Shown here: piece after piece, positions 33,320 to 40,785 of the stretch
How the letters are laid out: every line of letters starts with the position of its first letter
Numbering within the stretch: position 1 is the stretch's first letter
NCBI GenBank assembly: GCA_017610175.1
Contig: JAFCCO010000010.1
Span: forward strand, 1 to 53,031
DNA length: 53,031 nucleotides
DNA from: Candidatus Iainarchaeum sp.
GTDB lineage: Archaea > Iainarchaeota > Iainarchaeia > Iainarchaeales > GCA-2688035
Reading direction: 5' to 3'
The notes under the pieces: model-generated
Seen by the model: the letters and a program-made list of their open reading frames with translations, nothing else
Databases searched by the model: none
What the model was told of the DNA's origin: nothing
Program-made: the position numbers and the translations under genes

Positions 33320-34345
33320 ATGGTTTACAAAAGAATTGCAGCACTCTTTCCCAAAGGGCTTACCAAATGGGTTGCCCGTCAATTTGAGTACGTTGGAATA
33401 GACCTTAATGCGCAGCGCTTTGTGGGATTTATCCTGATGTTTGGCTTTGGGCTAAGTATTGCGGTAGCACTAAATATATACATAATTTTCAAGATGCCTT
33501 TGGATGCAACAATCGGAAGCTTTGCAATCTCCTTTGTCGTGTTTGCGGGCGGAACCTTTTTCTGGCTCAACAGCACGGCTTCAAGCAAGGGAAAGTTTGT
33601 TGAAAAAATAATGCCTGACGCGCTTCAATTAATCTCGTCAAACATGAAAGCAGGCCTAACCACCGAGCGAGCCCTCTTTGTAAGCGCAAGGCCTGAATTC
33701 GGGCCGCTTTCACTGGAGCTCAAAGCAACAAGCAAACGCATTCTAAGCGGTGAACGGCTTTCAGTTGCATTAATGGGAATAACGCGCAAAATCAAAAGCA
33801 ATATTTTGGACAGAACAATCTGGCTTCTTACTCAGGGAATCAAAAGCGGGGGCCAGATTTCCGGACTATTAGTTGAATTAAGCGACGACCTTAGGGAAGA
33901 GAACGCGCTCAAGGAAGAGGTCAAAGCAAATGTAAGCATGTATGTAATGCTTATCTTCTTCTCCGCCGCGATAGGTGCCCCCATGCTTTTTGGGGTAAGC
34001 AGCTACATTGTAGGGGTTCTCTCAGGCCAGGGTCCGGAGGACATGGGCGGTGCGGCAGCAGGCGGAGGAATGTCAATGGGGTCAGGGGGATTAATCGGCG
34101 GATTTATAGAGGGGGATTCGGCGAAAAGCGAAATTTCCGAGGACTTTGTTGTGTTCTTTGCTGAAATAGCCCTTCTTGTGACCTCACTTTTTGCAGGCCT
34201 TGTGCTTGGAGCAATTAATACTGGCAAGGAACTTGACGGCGTGCGCTACATGCCGCTAATTGGGATAGTGGGCTTTGCGGTCTTCTTCATCACGCGGGGA
34301 ATGATGGACTCACTAATGGGAAGCTTTGTTACCACAATGATTTAA
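33320..34345 (+). CDS. Pilus platform membrane protein 2 (TadC/GspF type)
   Basis: 341 residues with the same helix-cytoplasmic domain-helix layout as its neighbour. Family marks are L-Q-L-I-S-S-N-M-K-A-G-L-T and W-L-L-T-Q-G-I-K-S-G-G-Q-I. A Gly/Met-rich loop (about residues 235-265) is inserted before the last helices. It starts two bases after the first platform gene and ends the plus-strand pilus operon. The two proteins probably form a heteromer, as TadB/TadC do. Confidence 0.9.
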   Translation: MVYKRIAALFPKGLTKWVARQFEYVGIDLNAQRFVGFILMFGFGLSIAVALNIYIIFKMPLDATIGSFAISFVVFAGGTFFWLNSTASSKGKFVEKIMPDALQLISSNMKAGLTTERALFVSARPEFGPLSLELKATSKRILSGERLSVALMGITRKIKSNILDRTIWLLTQGIKSGGQISGLLVELSDDLREENALKEEVKANVSMYVMLIFFSAAIGAPMLFGVSSYIVGVLSGQGPEDMGGAAAGGGMSMGSGGLIGGFIEGDSAKSEISEDFVVFFAEIALLVTSLFAGLVLGAINTGKELDGVRYMPLIGIVGFAVFFITRGMMDSLMGSFVTTMI

Positions 34346-34425
34346 GCGGCAGGCAAAAAGCGTGCTTAAGCATTGCCAGGATTTTATAACAAACTAATTC
34401 AAAATTATACAACAAACTGACTTCG

Positions 34426-34439
34426 CAGCCTTGCGGCTG
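34426..34439. terminator. Small hairpin between convergent pilus units
   Basis: CAGCC (34426-34430), loop TTGC, GGCTG (34435-34439), lies 80 bases after the platform gene. On the minus strand it follows the pilin's T-rich stretch. It could help end transcription on either strand. Confidence 0.4.
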
Positions 34440-34447
34440 AACCCTGC

Positions 34448-34477
34448 TAAAAAAATAAAGAAAAAGAAGGAAAAAAG
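34448..34477 (-). terminator. T-rich terminator of the major pilin
   Basis: The plus strand shows several A-runs here, so the minus-strand transcript of the pilin at 34487 runs through repeated T-tracts just after its stop codon, the usual archaeal termination signal. Confidence 0.55.
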
Positions 34478-34486
34478 ACCCTATCC

Positions 34487-34903
34487 TTAGACAGAGCCTG
34501 TGCATGTAATGTTAGCGTCTTTGATTAATCCACCGACACTAGTATATGTGAAGCCGTAAGTTCCATTAAAGCTTCCTTCCAATGTGCCTGGAAGAGTTAT
34601 TGTGTTTTCAGACCCAGAAGTCATTTTTCCTGATCCTGTAGGACTTCCTGAAAAAATGCCTCCAAGAACTTCTACGTCAGGCGTAATGGTTGTTCCTGTT
34701 GCGTTTTGTATTACTATCTGAACACCAGTTTCGCTGGCAACTTGATCCTTTACAATGATCTCTGTTGTATCGCTAGTGCACTTGGTTGCGCCTGTTGAAG
34801 ATCCCATAATGTACACCAAAACACCTACAACGATGGCTATGACAATTAGTGCCCAACCGTATGTCATGAGGTATTCCAATGCTGATTGTCCTCGCTTATC
34901 CAT
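34487..34903 (-). CDS. Probable major type IV pilin
   Basis: 138 residues, the shortest pilin here. Class III signal M-D-K-R-G then Q-S-A-L-E-Y-L-M-T-Y-G-W with Glu at +5, and a helix rich in Ile/Val to about residue 33. The mature domain is Gly/Thr/Ser-rich beta structure with two Cys (C-T-S-D and a C near the end) likely forming a disulfide. A single-gene unit with a strong ribosome site and T-tract terminator suggests high expression, so I call it the main subunit (inference). Confidence 0.88.
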   Translation of the reverse strand: MDKRGQSALEYLMTYGWALIVIAIVVGVLVYIMGSSTGATKCTSDTTEIIVKDQVASETGVQIVIQNATGTTITPDVEVLGGIFSGSPTGSGKMTSGSENTITLPGTLEGSFNGTYGFTYTSVGGLIKDANITCTGSV

Positions 34904-34912
34904 TTTGGTTTT

Positions 34913-34920
34913 CCCTCCTT
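34913..34920 (-). promoter_or_regulatory. Strong ribosome-binding site of the pilin
   Basis: AAGGAGGG on the minus strand lies nine bases ahead of the ATG at 34903. This is among the strongest ribosome sites in the window. Confidence 0.75.
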
Positions 34921-35053
34921 TTAAATTTTTAAATCACCCAATATGTCCAACAAACTTAATTCTGTGTGTTGGGGATTTTATTTCTAACATATAAACCAGT
35001 TTGTTCTTTAAAAAGCTTTCTGTGGACGGGCTGCAAACGCAGGCAAAAGCAGG

Positions 35054-35536
35054 TTATTTGCCGAATTTTCCCTTCAGCGCAGCAGAAACGTTTTCCGGAA
35101 CAAAGCAGTCTACGTTTCCCTGCAGTGAAGCAAGTTCCTTTACAACCGTGCTGTTGAGGTAAAAGTACTTTGCTGATGTCATCACAAAAACGGTTTCAAT
35201 TTCAGGGTGAAGCTTTCTGTTAACGGTTGCCTGCTGGAACTCGCCGGCAAAATCACTCAACTCCCTCAGGCCCCGAAGCAGAACAGTGCAGTTTTTTCCC
35301 TTTGCATAGTCAACAAGCAATCCGTCAAACGAATCAACCTCGACATTAAGCCCCTTAACCGCGCCCTCCACAAGCTTAACCCTTTCATCGATTGGGAAAA
35401 GGGGCTTTTTCTTTGGGTTTGTTGTAACCGCAATAATTACCTTGTCAAACAACTTTGTTGCGCGCTTAATCACGTCCACGTGCCCAAGCGTAATCGGGTC
35501 AAATGTTCCGGGATAAATTACAGTTCTTTCAGCCAT
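35054..35536 (-). CDS. coaD: Phosphopantetheine adenylyltransferase, bacterial type
   Basis: Fourth step of coenzyme A synthesis: ATP plus 4'-phosphopantetheine gives dephospho-CoA. The 160 residues match bacterial CoaD from end to end: Y-P-G-T-F-D-P-I-T-L-G-H (the T/H-x-G-H nucleotidyl-transfer motif), R-G-L-R-E-L-S-D-F near residue 90, and the C-terminal S-T-V-V-K-E-L-A. Archaea normally carry a different, eukaryote-like PPAT. It overlaps coaE by 19 bases on the same strand. Confidence 0.94.
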   Translation of the reverse strand: MAERTVIYPGTFDPITLGHVDVIKRATKLFDKVIIAVTTNPKKKPLFPIDERVKLVEGAVKGLNVEVDSFDGLLVDYAKGKNCTVLLRGLRELSDFAGEFQQATVNRKLHPEIETVFVMTSAKYFYLNSTVVKELASLQGNVDCFVPENVSAALKGKFGK

Positions 35537-36096
35537 TTTAGTTCACCTAAAATCTTTTCTGCCTGCCTGAACAATTCATCCAAGCCCTGGCTATTATCTA
35601 ATGTGAAATCCGCTTTTTTAACCTTTTCATTGGACGGCAATTGCGATTTGATGCGCTTTAGCGCCTGCTCTTCCCCCAAGCTCTGCTTGCCCACCAGCCT
35701 TTCAGTCTGTTGCTCTTCACTGCAGTGAACGGCAATCACCTTGTCAAACATTTTCTCCAACCCGGTTTCAAATAAAAGTGGAACCTCAACCACAACAAGT
35801 TTTGCGCCCTGGTTTTCAAGCTCTGCAAAGCGCAATTCAATTTCCTTAACAACAAGCGGGTGCAAAATTTTTTCAAGTGACTTTCTTTTTTCAGAATCCC
35901 CAAACACGATTTCTGCAATTTTTTTCCTTTCAATTGATCCAAATTCCTGCCTGATTTTTTCCTGCACTTTCCTTTGCCTGTAAAGTTCTGCAACTATTTT
36001 GTCCGAGTCGATTGTTGCAACCCCCCTGCTTTTGAAAAAATCCAAAACAGTGGATTTTCCGCTTGCAATCGAACCGGTCAGTGCGGCTTTAAGCAT
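35518..36096 (-). CDS. coaE: Dephospho-CoA kinase, bacterial type
   Basis: Last step of coenzyme A synthesis: ATP phosphorylates the 3'-OH of dephospho-CoA. The P-loop is G-S-I-A-S-G-K-S (residues 8-15), followed by D-S-D-K-I, H-P-L-V and V-V-V-E-V-P-L-L-F-E-T-G, all of the bacterial CoaE family. Length 192 aa is normal. ATG 36094-36096 (MLKAALTG) is chosen; the longer in-frame reading adds 33 residues with no family match. It precedes coaD with overlapping ends, so the two CoaA-pathway steps are made together. Confidence 0.93.
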   Translation of the reverse strand: MLKAALTGSIASGKSTVLDFFKSRGVATIDSDKIVAELYRQRKVQEKIRQEFGSIERKKIAEIVFGDSEKRKSLEKILHPLVVKEIELRFAELENQGAKLVVVEVPLLFETGLEKMFDKVIAVHCSEEQQTERLVGKQSLGEEQALKRIKSQLPSNEKVKKADFTLDNSQGLDELFRQAEKILGELKWLKEL

Positions 36097-36226
36097 GTTA
36101 ACAACTTGTGTTCGAACAATTTTAAACACGCGCGCCCGCGCACGGGTCGAACATAGGTTTTTAATATCCTGTTGGCTATCAATTATCAGGGGCAAGGTTG
36201 AGAGGCGATTTTTTACGGCTGATAAA

Positions 36227-37381
36227 GTGATTGAATTTGTAAGTACCTATCCCCCTCGCGCATGCGGAATTGCTACTTTTTGTCAGGACCTAATGACCTG
36301 GACCCAAAAGGCGGCCGGCACATCATTCAAATGCAAGGTTGCTGCGCTGAGCAACAATGGCTCATATGATTATCCCAAAGAAGTGAATATGGAGATCCAG
36401 CAGGACGAGCTTGAGGAATATCTCTGGGCTGCGGATGAAATCAACGCAAACGACAAAATCAAGGCTGTTTGCGTACAGCACGAGTTTGGGATTTTTGGGG
36501 GCGAGATGGGCCAGTACATAATCCCGTTCCTTGAGGAACTCAAGAAGCCTGTTGTAACAACATTCCACTCTGTTTTGCCCGGCGATCCATTGCCTTCGCG
36601 TGACCGCCTTTACATGGTTAAAAAGATTTGTGAGAACAGCGACAAGGTTGTTGTCATAAGCGGGTTTGGCCAGGACATTTTGCACGACAAGTACAGGATT
36701 CCAAGGCACAGGGTTATTCCGATTCCGCACGGCGTCCCGGAAATTCCATTTGGCACAACTGAAAAGGCAAAGAAAAGGATTGGCTTCGAGGGCAGAACAG
36801 TAATAAGCACCTTTGGCCTGATGAGCAAGCGCAAGGGACTCCAGTATGTTATTCGCGCGCTTCCAAAGGTTGTAAAGGAGCACCCGGAAGTTTTGTATCT
36901 TATAATCGGAAAGACCCACCCTGTTGTGAAGAAGAAAGAGGGCGAGGTTTACAGGAAAAGCCTGATTAAAGAGGTTAGGGACCTTGGCCTAAAGAACAAT
37001 GTGATGTTCTTTGATGAATTCCTGCCGCTCAAAAAACTCTGTGCGCTGCTTGAAGCGACCGACATTTACATAACCCCCTATTATGACCCGCAGCAAATCA
37101 GCAGCGGAACCCTGGCTTATGCAATCGGGGCGGGAAAGGCATGCATTTCAACACCATACTTATATGCCGAGGACGCATTGCGTGACAACCGCGGGCTTTT
37201 CTCAAGGTTCAAAAGCCATAAGGACATGTCTGACAACATAAACACCATTTTGGACAACAAGGAATTAAGGCAAAGCCTCGAATTTAATGCATACAGCTAT
37301 AGCAGGGCGTGGAAATGGGCAAGCATTGGTGGTACCTATCTTGAGCTTTTCAAGAGCCTTATAAGAAACAAGAAAAACTAA
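36227..37381 (+). CDS. GT4-type glycosyltransferase
   Basis: About 384 residues, GT-B fold. The N-terminal F-V-S-T-Y-P-P-R-A-C-G-I-A-T-F is typical of group 1 transferases that bind a donor sugar nucleotide. V-T-T-F-H-S-V, I-P-I-P-H-G-V, S-T-F-G-L-M-S-K-R-K-G and L-Y-L-I-I-G-K-T-H-P mark the C-terminal domain, with the Y-D-P-Q-Q-I-S-S-G-T donor site near the end. It builds glycans for lipid, surface polymer or protein glycosylation. GTG 36227 is chosen; no ATG fits, and an upstream start at about 36180 cannot be ruled out. Confidence 0.88.
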   Translation: MIEFVSTYPPRACGIATFCQDLMTWTQKAAGTSFKCKVAALSNNGSYDYPKEVNMEIQQDELEEYLWAADEINANDKIKAVCVQHEFGIFGGEMGQYIIPFLEELKKPVVTTFHSVLPGDPLPSRDRLYMVKKICENSDKVVVISGFGQDILHDKYRIPRHRVIPIPHGVPEIPFGTTEKAKKRIGFEGRTVISTFGLMSKRKGLQYVIRALPKVVKEHPEVLYLIIGKTHPVVKKKEGEVYRKSLIKEVRDLGLKNNVMFFDEFLPLKKLCALLEATDIYITPYYDPQQISSGTLAYAIGAGKACISTPYLYAEDALRDNRGLFSRFKSHKDMSDNINTILDNKELRQSLEFNAYSYSRAWKWASIGGTYLELFKSLIRNKKN

Positions 37382-37420
37382 TTTTTTTAGCAAAAAGGGT
37401 TTGATTTTTGAAAAGCCAAT

Positions 37421-37430
37421 TATTTTATTA
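37421..37430 (+). promoter_or_regulatory. Box A of the candidate small RNA
   Basis: TATTTTATTA lies 22-31 bases ahead of 37452, exactly where a TATA box should be for a transcript starting at the first base of the RNA's closing stem. Confidence 0.6.
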
Positions 37431-37451
37431 ACCAAAGGCCCCAAGTTAACC

Positions 37452-37550
37452 GGTGTGGTTGGGGGCTTGAGTTGTTGCCGCAAGGCATTCCAAGAGAGTT
37501 CTTCGGACTCTAACTTGAGTTACGATCACACCACTCAAACTATTTTTTTT
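37452..37550 (+). ncRNA. Candidate structured small RNA, about 95 nt
   Basis: A 10-bp closing stem joins 37452-37461 with 37523-37532. Inside are two hairpins: T-G-C-C/G-G-C-A with a GCAA tetraloop (37476-37487) and A-G-A-G-T/A-C-T-C-T with a C(UUCG)G loop (37495-37511). TTGAGT occurs twice (37467 and 37515) and can pair with ACTCAA at 37533, ahead of a run of eight T (37543-37550) that ends the unit. There is no reading frame. Box A, closing stem, stable tetraloops and terminator together argue for a real transcript. It is not a tRNA, 5S RNA or an H/ACA RNA that I recognise. Confidence 0.65.
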
Positions 37551-37590
37551 AAGCCCAATACCGCGTTTTTTTAACCTTAATGCCGAGAAG

Positions 37591-37620
37591 TCTATAACCT
37601 GAACTATGTTAGGTTATAGA
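37591..37620. repeat. Left-end palindrome of the insertion sequence
   Basis: TCTATAACCT (37591-37600) is the reverse complement of AGGTTATAGA (37611-37620), with a ten-base loop. This is the type of hairpin that TnpA recognises at the left end. Confidence 0.85.
37607..37617 (+). repeat. 11-bp direct repeat, left copy
   Basis: TGTTAGGTTAT is identical to 39249-39259 at the right end. It may hold the cleavage tetranucleotides or the guide bases used for target choice. Confidence 0.7.
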
Positions 37621-37669
37621 TGAATTGGCACACCTAATAAACCTTTCGGAACACAATATTAGTGGTAAT

Positions 37670-38077
37670 ATGGCTTATAAATTTGATAAAAATGCCCACT
37701 CAGTATATGCGTTGCACTACCATTTTGTGCAATGTATAAAATACAGAAAAAAAGTCTTGGACTTTCCTGAAATAATAAATGAGTTGAAAGAAAGAACCCA
37801 CAAAATATCTGAAAGTTATGGCGTGGAGATAACCACTATGGAAACAGATTTAGACCACATCCATATTTTGTTCAAAGCAAAACCACAAACAGACCTTATA
37901 AAATTTATCAATAACTGGAAAAGTGCAACATCAAAAGTCCTGCAAAACAGATTTTCCAAAAGAATAAAGAGCAAACTATGGAAAGGGGTTTTTTGGAGTG
38001 GAAGTTATTGCCTGATAACAACAGGACAAACAACACTCGAACAAGTAAAAAAATATGTAGAGGGACAAGGAAAATGA
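37670..38077 (+). CDS. tnpA: IS200-type Y1 transposase TnpA
   Basis: 135 residues. The HUH metal motif is H63-I-H65 in D-L-D-H-I-H-I-L, and the catalytic Tyr129 lies in K-K-Y-V-E-G-Q, the usual Y-x3-Q context. The N-terminal H-Y-H-F-V-Q-C-I-K-Y-R-K-K-V-L is typical of the family. It cuts and joins single-stranded DNA at end hairpins. ATG 37670 is chosen over the longer TTG reading, which covers part of the left end. The stop overlaps the tnpB start (ATGA). Confidence 0.95.
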   Translation: MAYKFDKNAHSVYALHYHFVQCIKYRKKVLDFPEIINELKERTHKISESYGVEITTMETDLDHIHILFKAKPQTDLIKFINNWKSATSKVLQNRFSKRIKSKLWKGVFWSGSYCLITTGQTTLEQVKKYVEGQGK

Positions 38078-39246
38078 AAGCCTACAAATACCGTATCTAT
38101 CCAACCAAAAACCAAGCGATTGAGATAGACCTACAAACAGAAAAATGCAGACAATTATACAACAAACTCCTTGCCTTGAAAAAAGACACTTATAAAGACA
38201 AAGGCGTAACTCTGTCAAGAAAAGACTTGTATAGGGAAGTAAAAGGAAATAAAGAAGCCTATTCTCAAGTCAGCCAGAATGTTGCAGACAGAATAAACAA
38301 AGCCTACGGAAACTTCTTTGCAAGAGTAAAGCGTGGCGAAAGAAAAAAAGGCTTTCCAAGGTTCAAAAAATACGGCAAATACGCCAGTATCACTTTCCCA
38401 CAAATAGTAAATCCAGAAAAGATTGGCAAAAAAACAAACTTTCCAAAAATAGGGTGGCTGAACACAATATATCATCGCCCAATAACTGGAACGCCAAAAA
38501 CACTCACAATCAAAAAAGCCAAAAGCGGAAAATACTTCATCACAATCTCCTGTGCCAATCCAAAAACAGAAACGCTAAAACATGGCAAAGGCGAAATTGG
38601 AATAGACCTTGGACTAAATCATTTTGTTGCAACAAGCGATGGCGAGTTCTTCGACCATCCAAAACCAATGAAAGGAATAGCAAAGAAAAGAAAAGCACTG
38701 GCAAAACAATTCAGCAAAACACACAAACGAAGCAACAACAGAAACAAAGCAAGGGTTAGGCTGGCAAGAACAGATGAAAAAATAGCCAACATTCGAAACG
38801 ACTACGGCTGGAAACTATGCAAAACACTTATCCAAAAACACGAAACAATATACCTAGAAAACCTAAATGCCCGAGGAATGGTCAAAAACCATCAACTCGC
38901 AGGGGCAATCACAGATGTATCTTGGAGTGATTTCACAAACAAACACCCCTACAAGGCTGAAAGTGCCGGTGGAAAAGTATTGAAAGTGAACCCAAAAAAC
39001 ACATCACAAATGTGTAGCGGTTGTGGGGATATTGTCAAAAAAACACTGGCAATAAGAACACACAACTGCCCCAACTGCGGTCTAAAAATAGACAGGGATA
39101 TAAACGCATCAATAAACATTCTTACAAAAGGTAAGATAGGGCTGGGACAGCCCGAATGCAAGCCTGAAAGAGATGAAGCCAATACTGACGGCATAAGCCC
39201 GAAGCAAGCCTTGTCAATGAAACAGGAAGCCATAATCTCAACATAA
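38074..39246 (+). CDS. tnpB: RNA-guided nuclease TnpB
   Basis: 390 residues. RuvC catalytic residues are Asp178 (G-I-D-L-G-L-N), Glu262 (Y-L-E-N-L-N) and Asp342 (D-R-D-I-N-A-S). The zinc finger between the last two is C314-x2-C317 and C332-x2-C335. The N-terminal M-K-A-Y-K-Y-R-I-Y-P and C-terminal S-M-K-Q-E-A are typical. TnpB, with an omega RNA from the element's 3' end, cuts donor DNA and favours retention of the element. All catalytic residues are present, so it is predicted active. Likely produced by coupled translation with TnpA. Confidence 0.95.
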   Translation: MKAYKYRIYPTKNQAIEIDLQTEKCRQLYNKLLALKKDTYKDKGVTLSRKDLYREVKGNKEAYSQVSQNVADRINKAYGNFFARVKRGERKKGFPRFKKYGKYASITFPQIVNPEKIGKKTNFPKIGWLNTIYHRPITGTPKTLTIKKAKSGKYFITISCANPKTETLKHGKGEIGIDLGLNHFVATSDGEFFDHPKPMKGIAKKRKALAKQFSKTHKRSNNRNKARVRLARTDEKIANIRNDYGWKLCKTLIQKHETIYLENLNARGMVKNHQLAGAITDVSWSDFTNKHPYKAESAGGKVLKVNPKNTSQMCSGCGDIVKKTLAIRTHNCPNCGLKIDRDINASINILTKGKIGLGQPECKPERDEANTDGISPKQALSMKQEAIIST

Positions 39247-39290
39247 GGTGTTAGGTTATGAGTAGTTCACACTCTTGGGTTTTTATATGA
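39131..39290 (+). ncRNA. Candidate omega RNA region at the right end
   Basis: TnpB guide RNAs normally derive from the 3' part of tnpB and the right end. Here GGGCTG/CAGCCC (39139-39153) forms a tight hairpin inside tnpB, and further short stems (GAGT/ACTC at about 39260-39274) lie past the stop codon. The guide would be the flanking sequence after the right end. The limits are not known. Confidence 0.4.
39249..39259 (+). repeat. 11-bp direct repeat, right copy
   Basis: TGTTAGGTTAT starts two bases after the tnpB stop and matches the left copy at 37607-37617. Confidence 0.7.
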
Positions 39291-39336
39291 GTTTGGCATA
39301 TATTAAATAGTCCGCATTTTGGCGACTGCAAAACAA

Positions 39337-39342
39337 GGAGGG
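39337..39342 (+). promoter_or_regulatory. Ribosome-binding site deciding the KaiC-1 start
   Basis: GGAGGG lies six bases ahead of TTG 39349. This favours TTG 39349 over an in-frame TTG at 39319 that would give ten extra residues. Confidence 0.65.
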
Positions 39343-39348
39343 ACTGGA

Positions 39349-40062
39349 TTGGCGCAGAAGAGAAAGTTGAAAATTGAAAGGGTTCCGACAGGAATCAAGG
39401 GATTTGATGAGCTGATTGAGGGAGGAATCCCCAAAAAAGCACTTGTTTTGCTTTCAGGAAGCACGGGAACAGGAAAAAGCACTTTTGCGATGAGCTATCT
39501 TGTGGCAGGCGCAATGCGGGGCGAGTCCTGTGTTTATGTTTCACTTGAGGAAGCCGACGAAGGAAACGAGCTTCAGATGCGTGCATTTAACTGGCCGCTT
39601 GACGAGATGAAGAAAAAGGGCCTGCTCCATGTGGTGCGCCCTGAAATGTACGACTTCAACAGCCTTCTTGCGGAAATTCAGGAAACAATCACAAAGTACA
39701 AGGCAAAAAGGCTTGTGATTGACAGCATCTCACTTATTGGAATGTACTTTAAGGACGAGTTTAAGGTCCGCAGGTCAATTCTTGAGCTTGGGCGCATTCT
39801 CAAACAAGCAGGCTGCACAACACTTGCAACAACCGAGGTTAAAGAGGGGCAGAAAGGGGTCTCACTTTACGGGGTTGAAGAGTTTGTTGCGGACGGGGTA
39901 ATAACAATGCATTTTTTACAGAAGGAAAATGTCTTTAACAGGGCAATCGCGATTAGAAAACTTAGGGCAACAAATCACAGCCTTAGGATCCATCCAATGA
40001 GGATTGCGAAGCCGGACGGAATAATAGTTTACCCTGGCGAAGAGGTTTTCAGCGAAGAATAA
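39349..40062 (+). CDS. KaiC/RadA-like ATPase 1 (single domain)
   Basis: 237 residues. Begins with the KaiC pattern V-P-T-G-I-K-G-F-D-E-L-I-E-G-G-I-P, then Walker A G-S-T-G-T-G-K-S-T (37-45, Lys43), Y-V-S-L-E-E after the second strand, and Walker B R-L-V-I-D-S-I. Single-domain KaiC-like proteins are common in archaea, where they act as ATP-driven switches or signal relays; the partner is unknown. It is the first of three tandem genes. Confidence 0.9.
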   Translation: MAQKRKLKIERVPTGIKGFDELIEGGIPKKALVLLSGSTGTGKSTFAMSYLVAGAMRGESCVYVSLEEADEGNELQMRAFNWPLDEMKKKGLLHVVRPEMYDFNSLLAEIQETITKYKAKRLVIDSISLIGMYFKDEFKVRRSILELGRILKQAGCTTLATTEVKEGQKGVSLYGVEEFVADGVITMHFLQKENVFNRAIAIRKLRATNHSLRIHPMRIAKPDGIIVYPGEEVFSEE

Positions 40063-40085
40063 TCCGCTTATGGATGTGTTGATTA

Positions 40086-40781
40086 ATGGCAGAGCCGGAG
40101 AGAACAAAGACAGGAGTACCGGGCTTGGACGAGATTATAGGCGGCGGGATACCGCGCGAAAACCTTGTTGTTGTAAGCGGGGATCCCGGAAGCGGAAAAA
40201 CAGGCCTCTGCCTTGAATACCTCTACTTTGGCGCGTTAACTTACGGCGAAACAGGGGTATTTATTTCACTTGAGGAAAGTGAAAAGGAACTTGTCAAACT
40301 TGCGTCATATTTTGGATGGGACTTCCAAAGCCTAATTGACCAAAACAAGGTTGTTTTCATTGCAGTTGAGCTCTACGATTTTGACAAACTCAGGAACACA
40401 ATTGAGGACGCAATAACCAGAATCGGCGCAAAGCGCCTTGTGATTGATCCAGGCGTTGTTTTCAGGCTTTACTTTGAGAGGGAGCTTGATGCAAGAAAAA
40501 GAATCCTTAGCCTGGGGAGAATGCTTAAAAAAAGCGGATGCACTGCAATAATCACAAACGAAATTTCGCTGGACAAGGCAACCAGCCTGTTTGGGCTGGA
40601 GGAATATGTTGCCGACGGCGTAATTCTTTTGTACCACACAAAGCTTGAGGACAGGTTTATCCGAAGCATTGGTGTTCTCAAAATGAGAAGCACAGTCATA
40701 AGCGAAAAACTGCATCCAATAACAATCACAGCGGACGGGTTAAAGGTGCTTGCAAAGCAGGAACTCTTTGAGGACGTGTAA
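40086..40781 (+). CDS. KaiC/RadA-like ATPase 2 (single domain)
   Basis: 231 residues, clearly paralogous to the gene before. Starts T-G-V-P-G-L-D-E-I-I-G-G-G-I-P with Walker A G-D-P-G-S-G-K-T (Lys38), F-I-S-L-E-E-S-E, and a Walker B region R-L-V-I-D-P-G. The C-terminal V-L-K-M-R-S-T matches KaiC family ends. It follows gene 1 by 23 bases and precedes gene 3 by four, so the three form an operon. Confidence 0.9.
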   Translation: MAEPERTKTGVPGLDEIIGGGIPRENLVVVSGDPGSGKTGLCLEYLYFGALTYGETGVFISLEESEKELVKLASYFGWDFQSLIDQNKVVFIAVELYDFDKLRNTIEDAITRIGAKRLVIDPGVVFRLYFERELDARKRILSLGRMLKKSGCTAIITNEISLDKATSLFGLEEYVADGVILLYHTKLEDRFIRSIGVLKMRSTVISEKLHPITITADGLKVLAKQELFEDV

Positions 40782-40785
40782 AAAA

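Larger units (their letters stand above)
37591..39290 (+). mobile_element. IS200/IS605-family insertion sequence (tnpA + tnpB)
   Basis: Contains a TnpA and a TnpB gene in the same order and overlapping by four bases. The left end is marked by a 30-base perfect palindrome at 37591-37620. An 11-base sequence, TGTTAGGTTAT, occurs both there (37607-37617) and just past tnpB (39249-39259). These elements have no inverted terminal repeats and move as single strands through end hairpins. The exact outer limits cannot be fixed by eye; the right end is placed approximately. Both genes look intact, so the element may be active. Confidence 0.85.

Noticed and set aside
37452-37532. tRNA gene
   Set aside because: The closing stem looks like an acceptor stem, but there is no T-loop consensus, anticodon arm or D-arm pattern.
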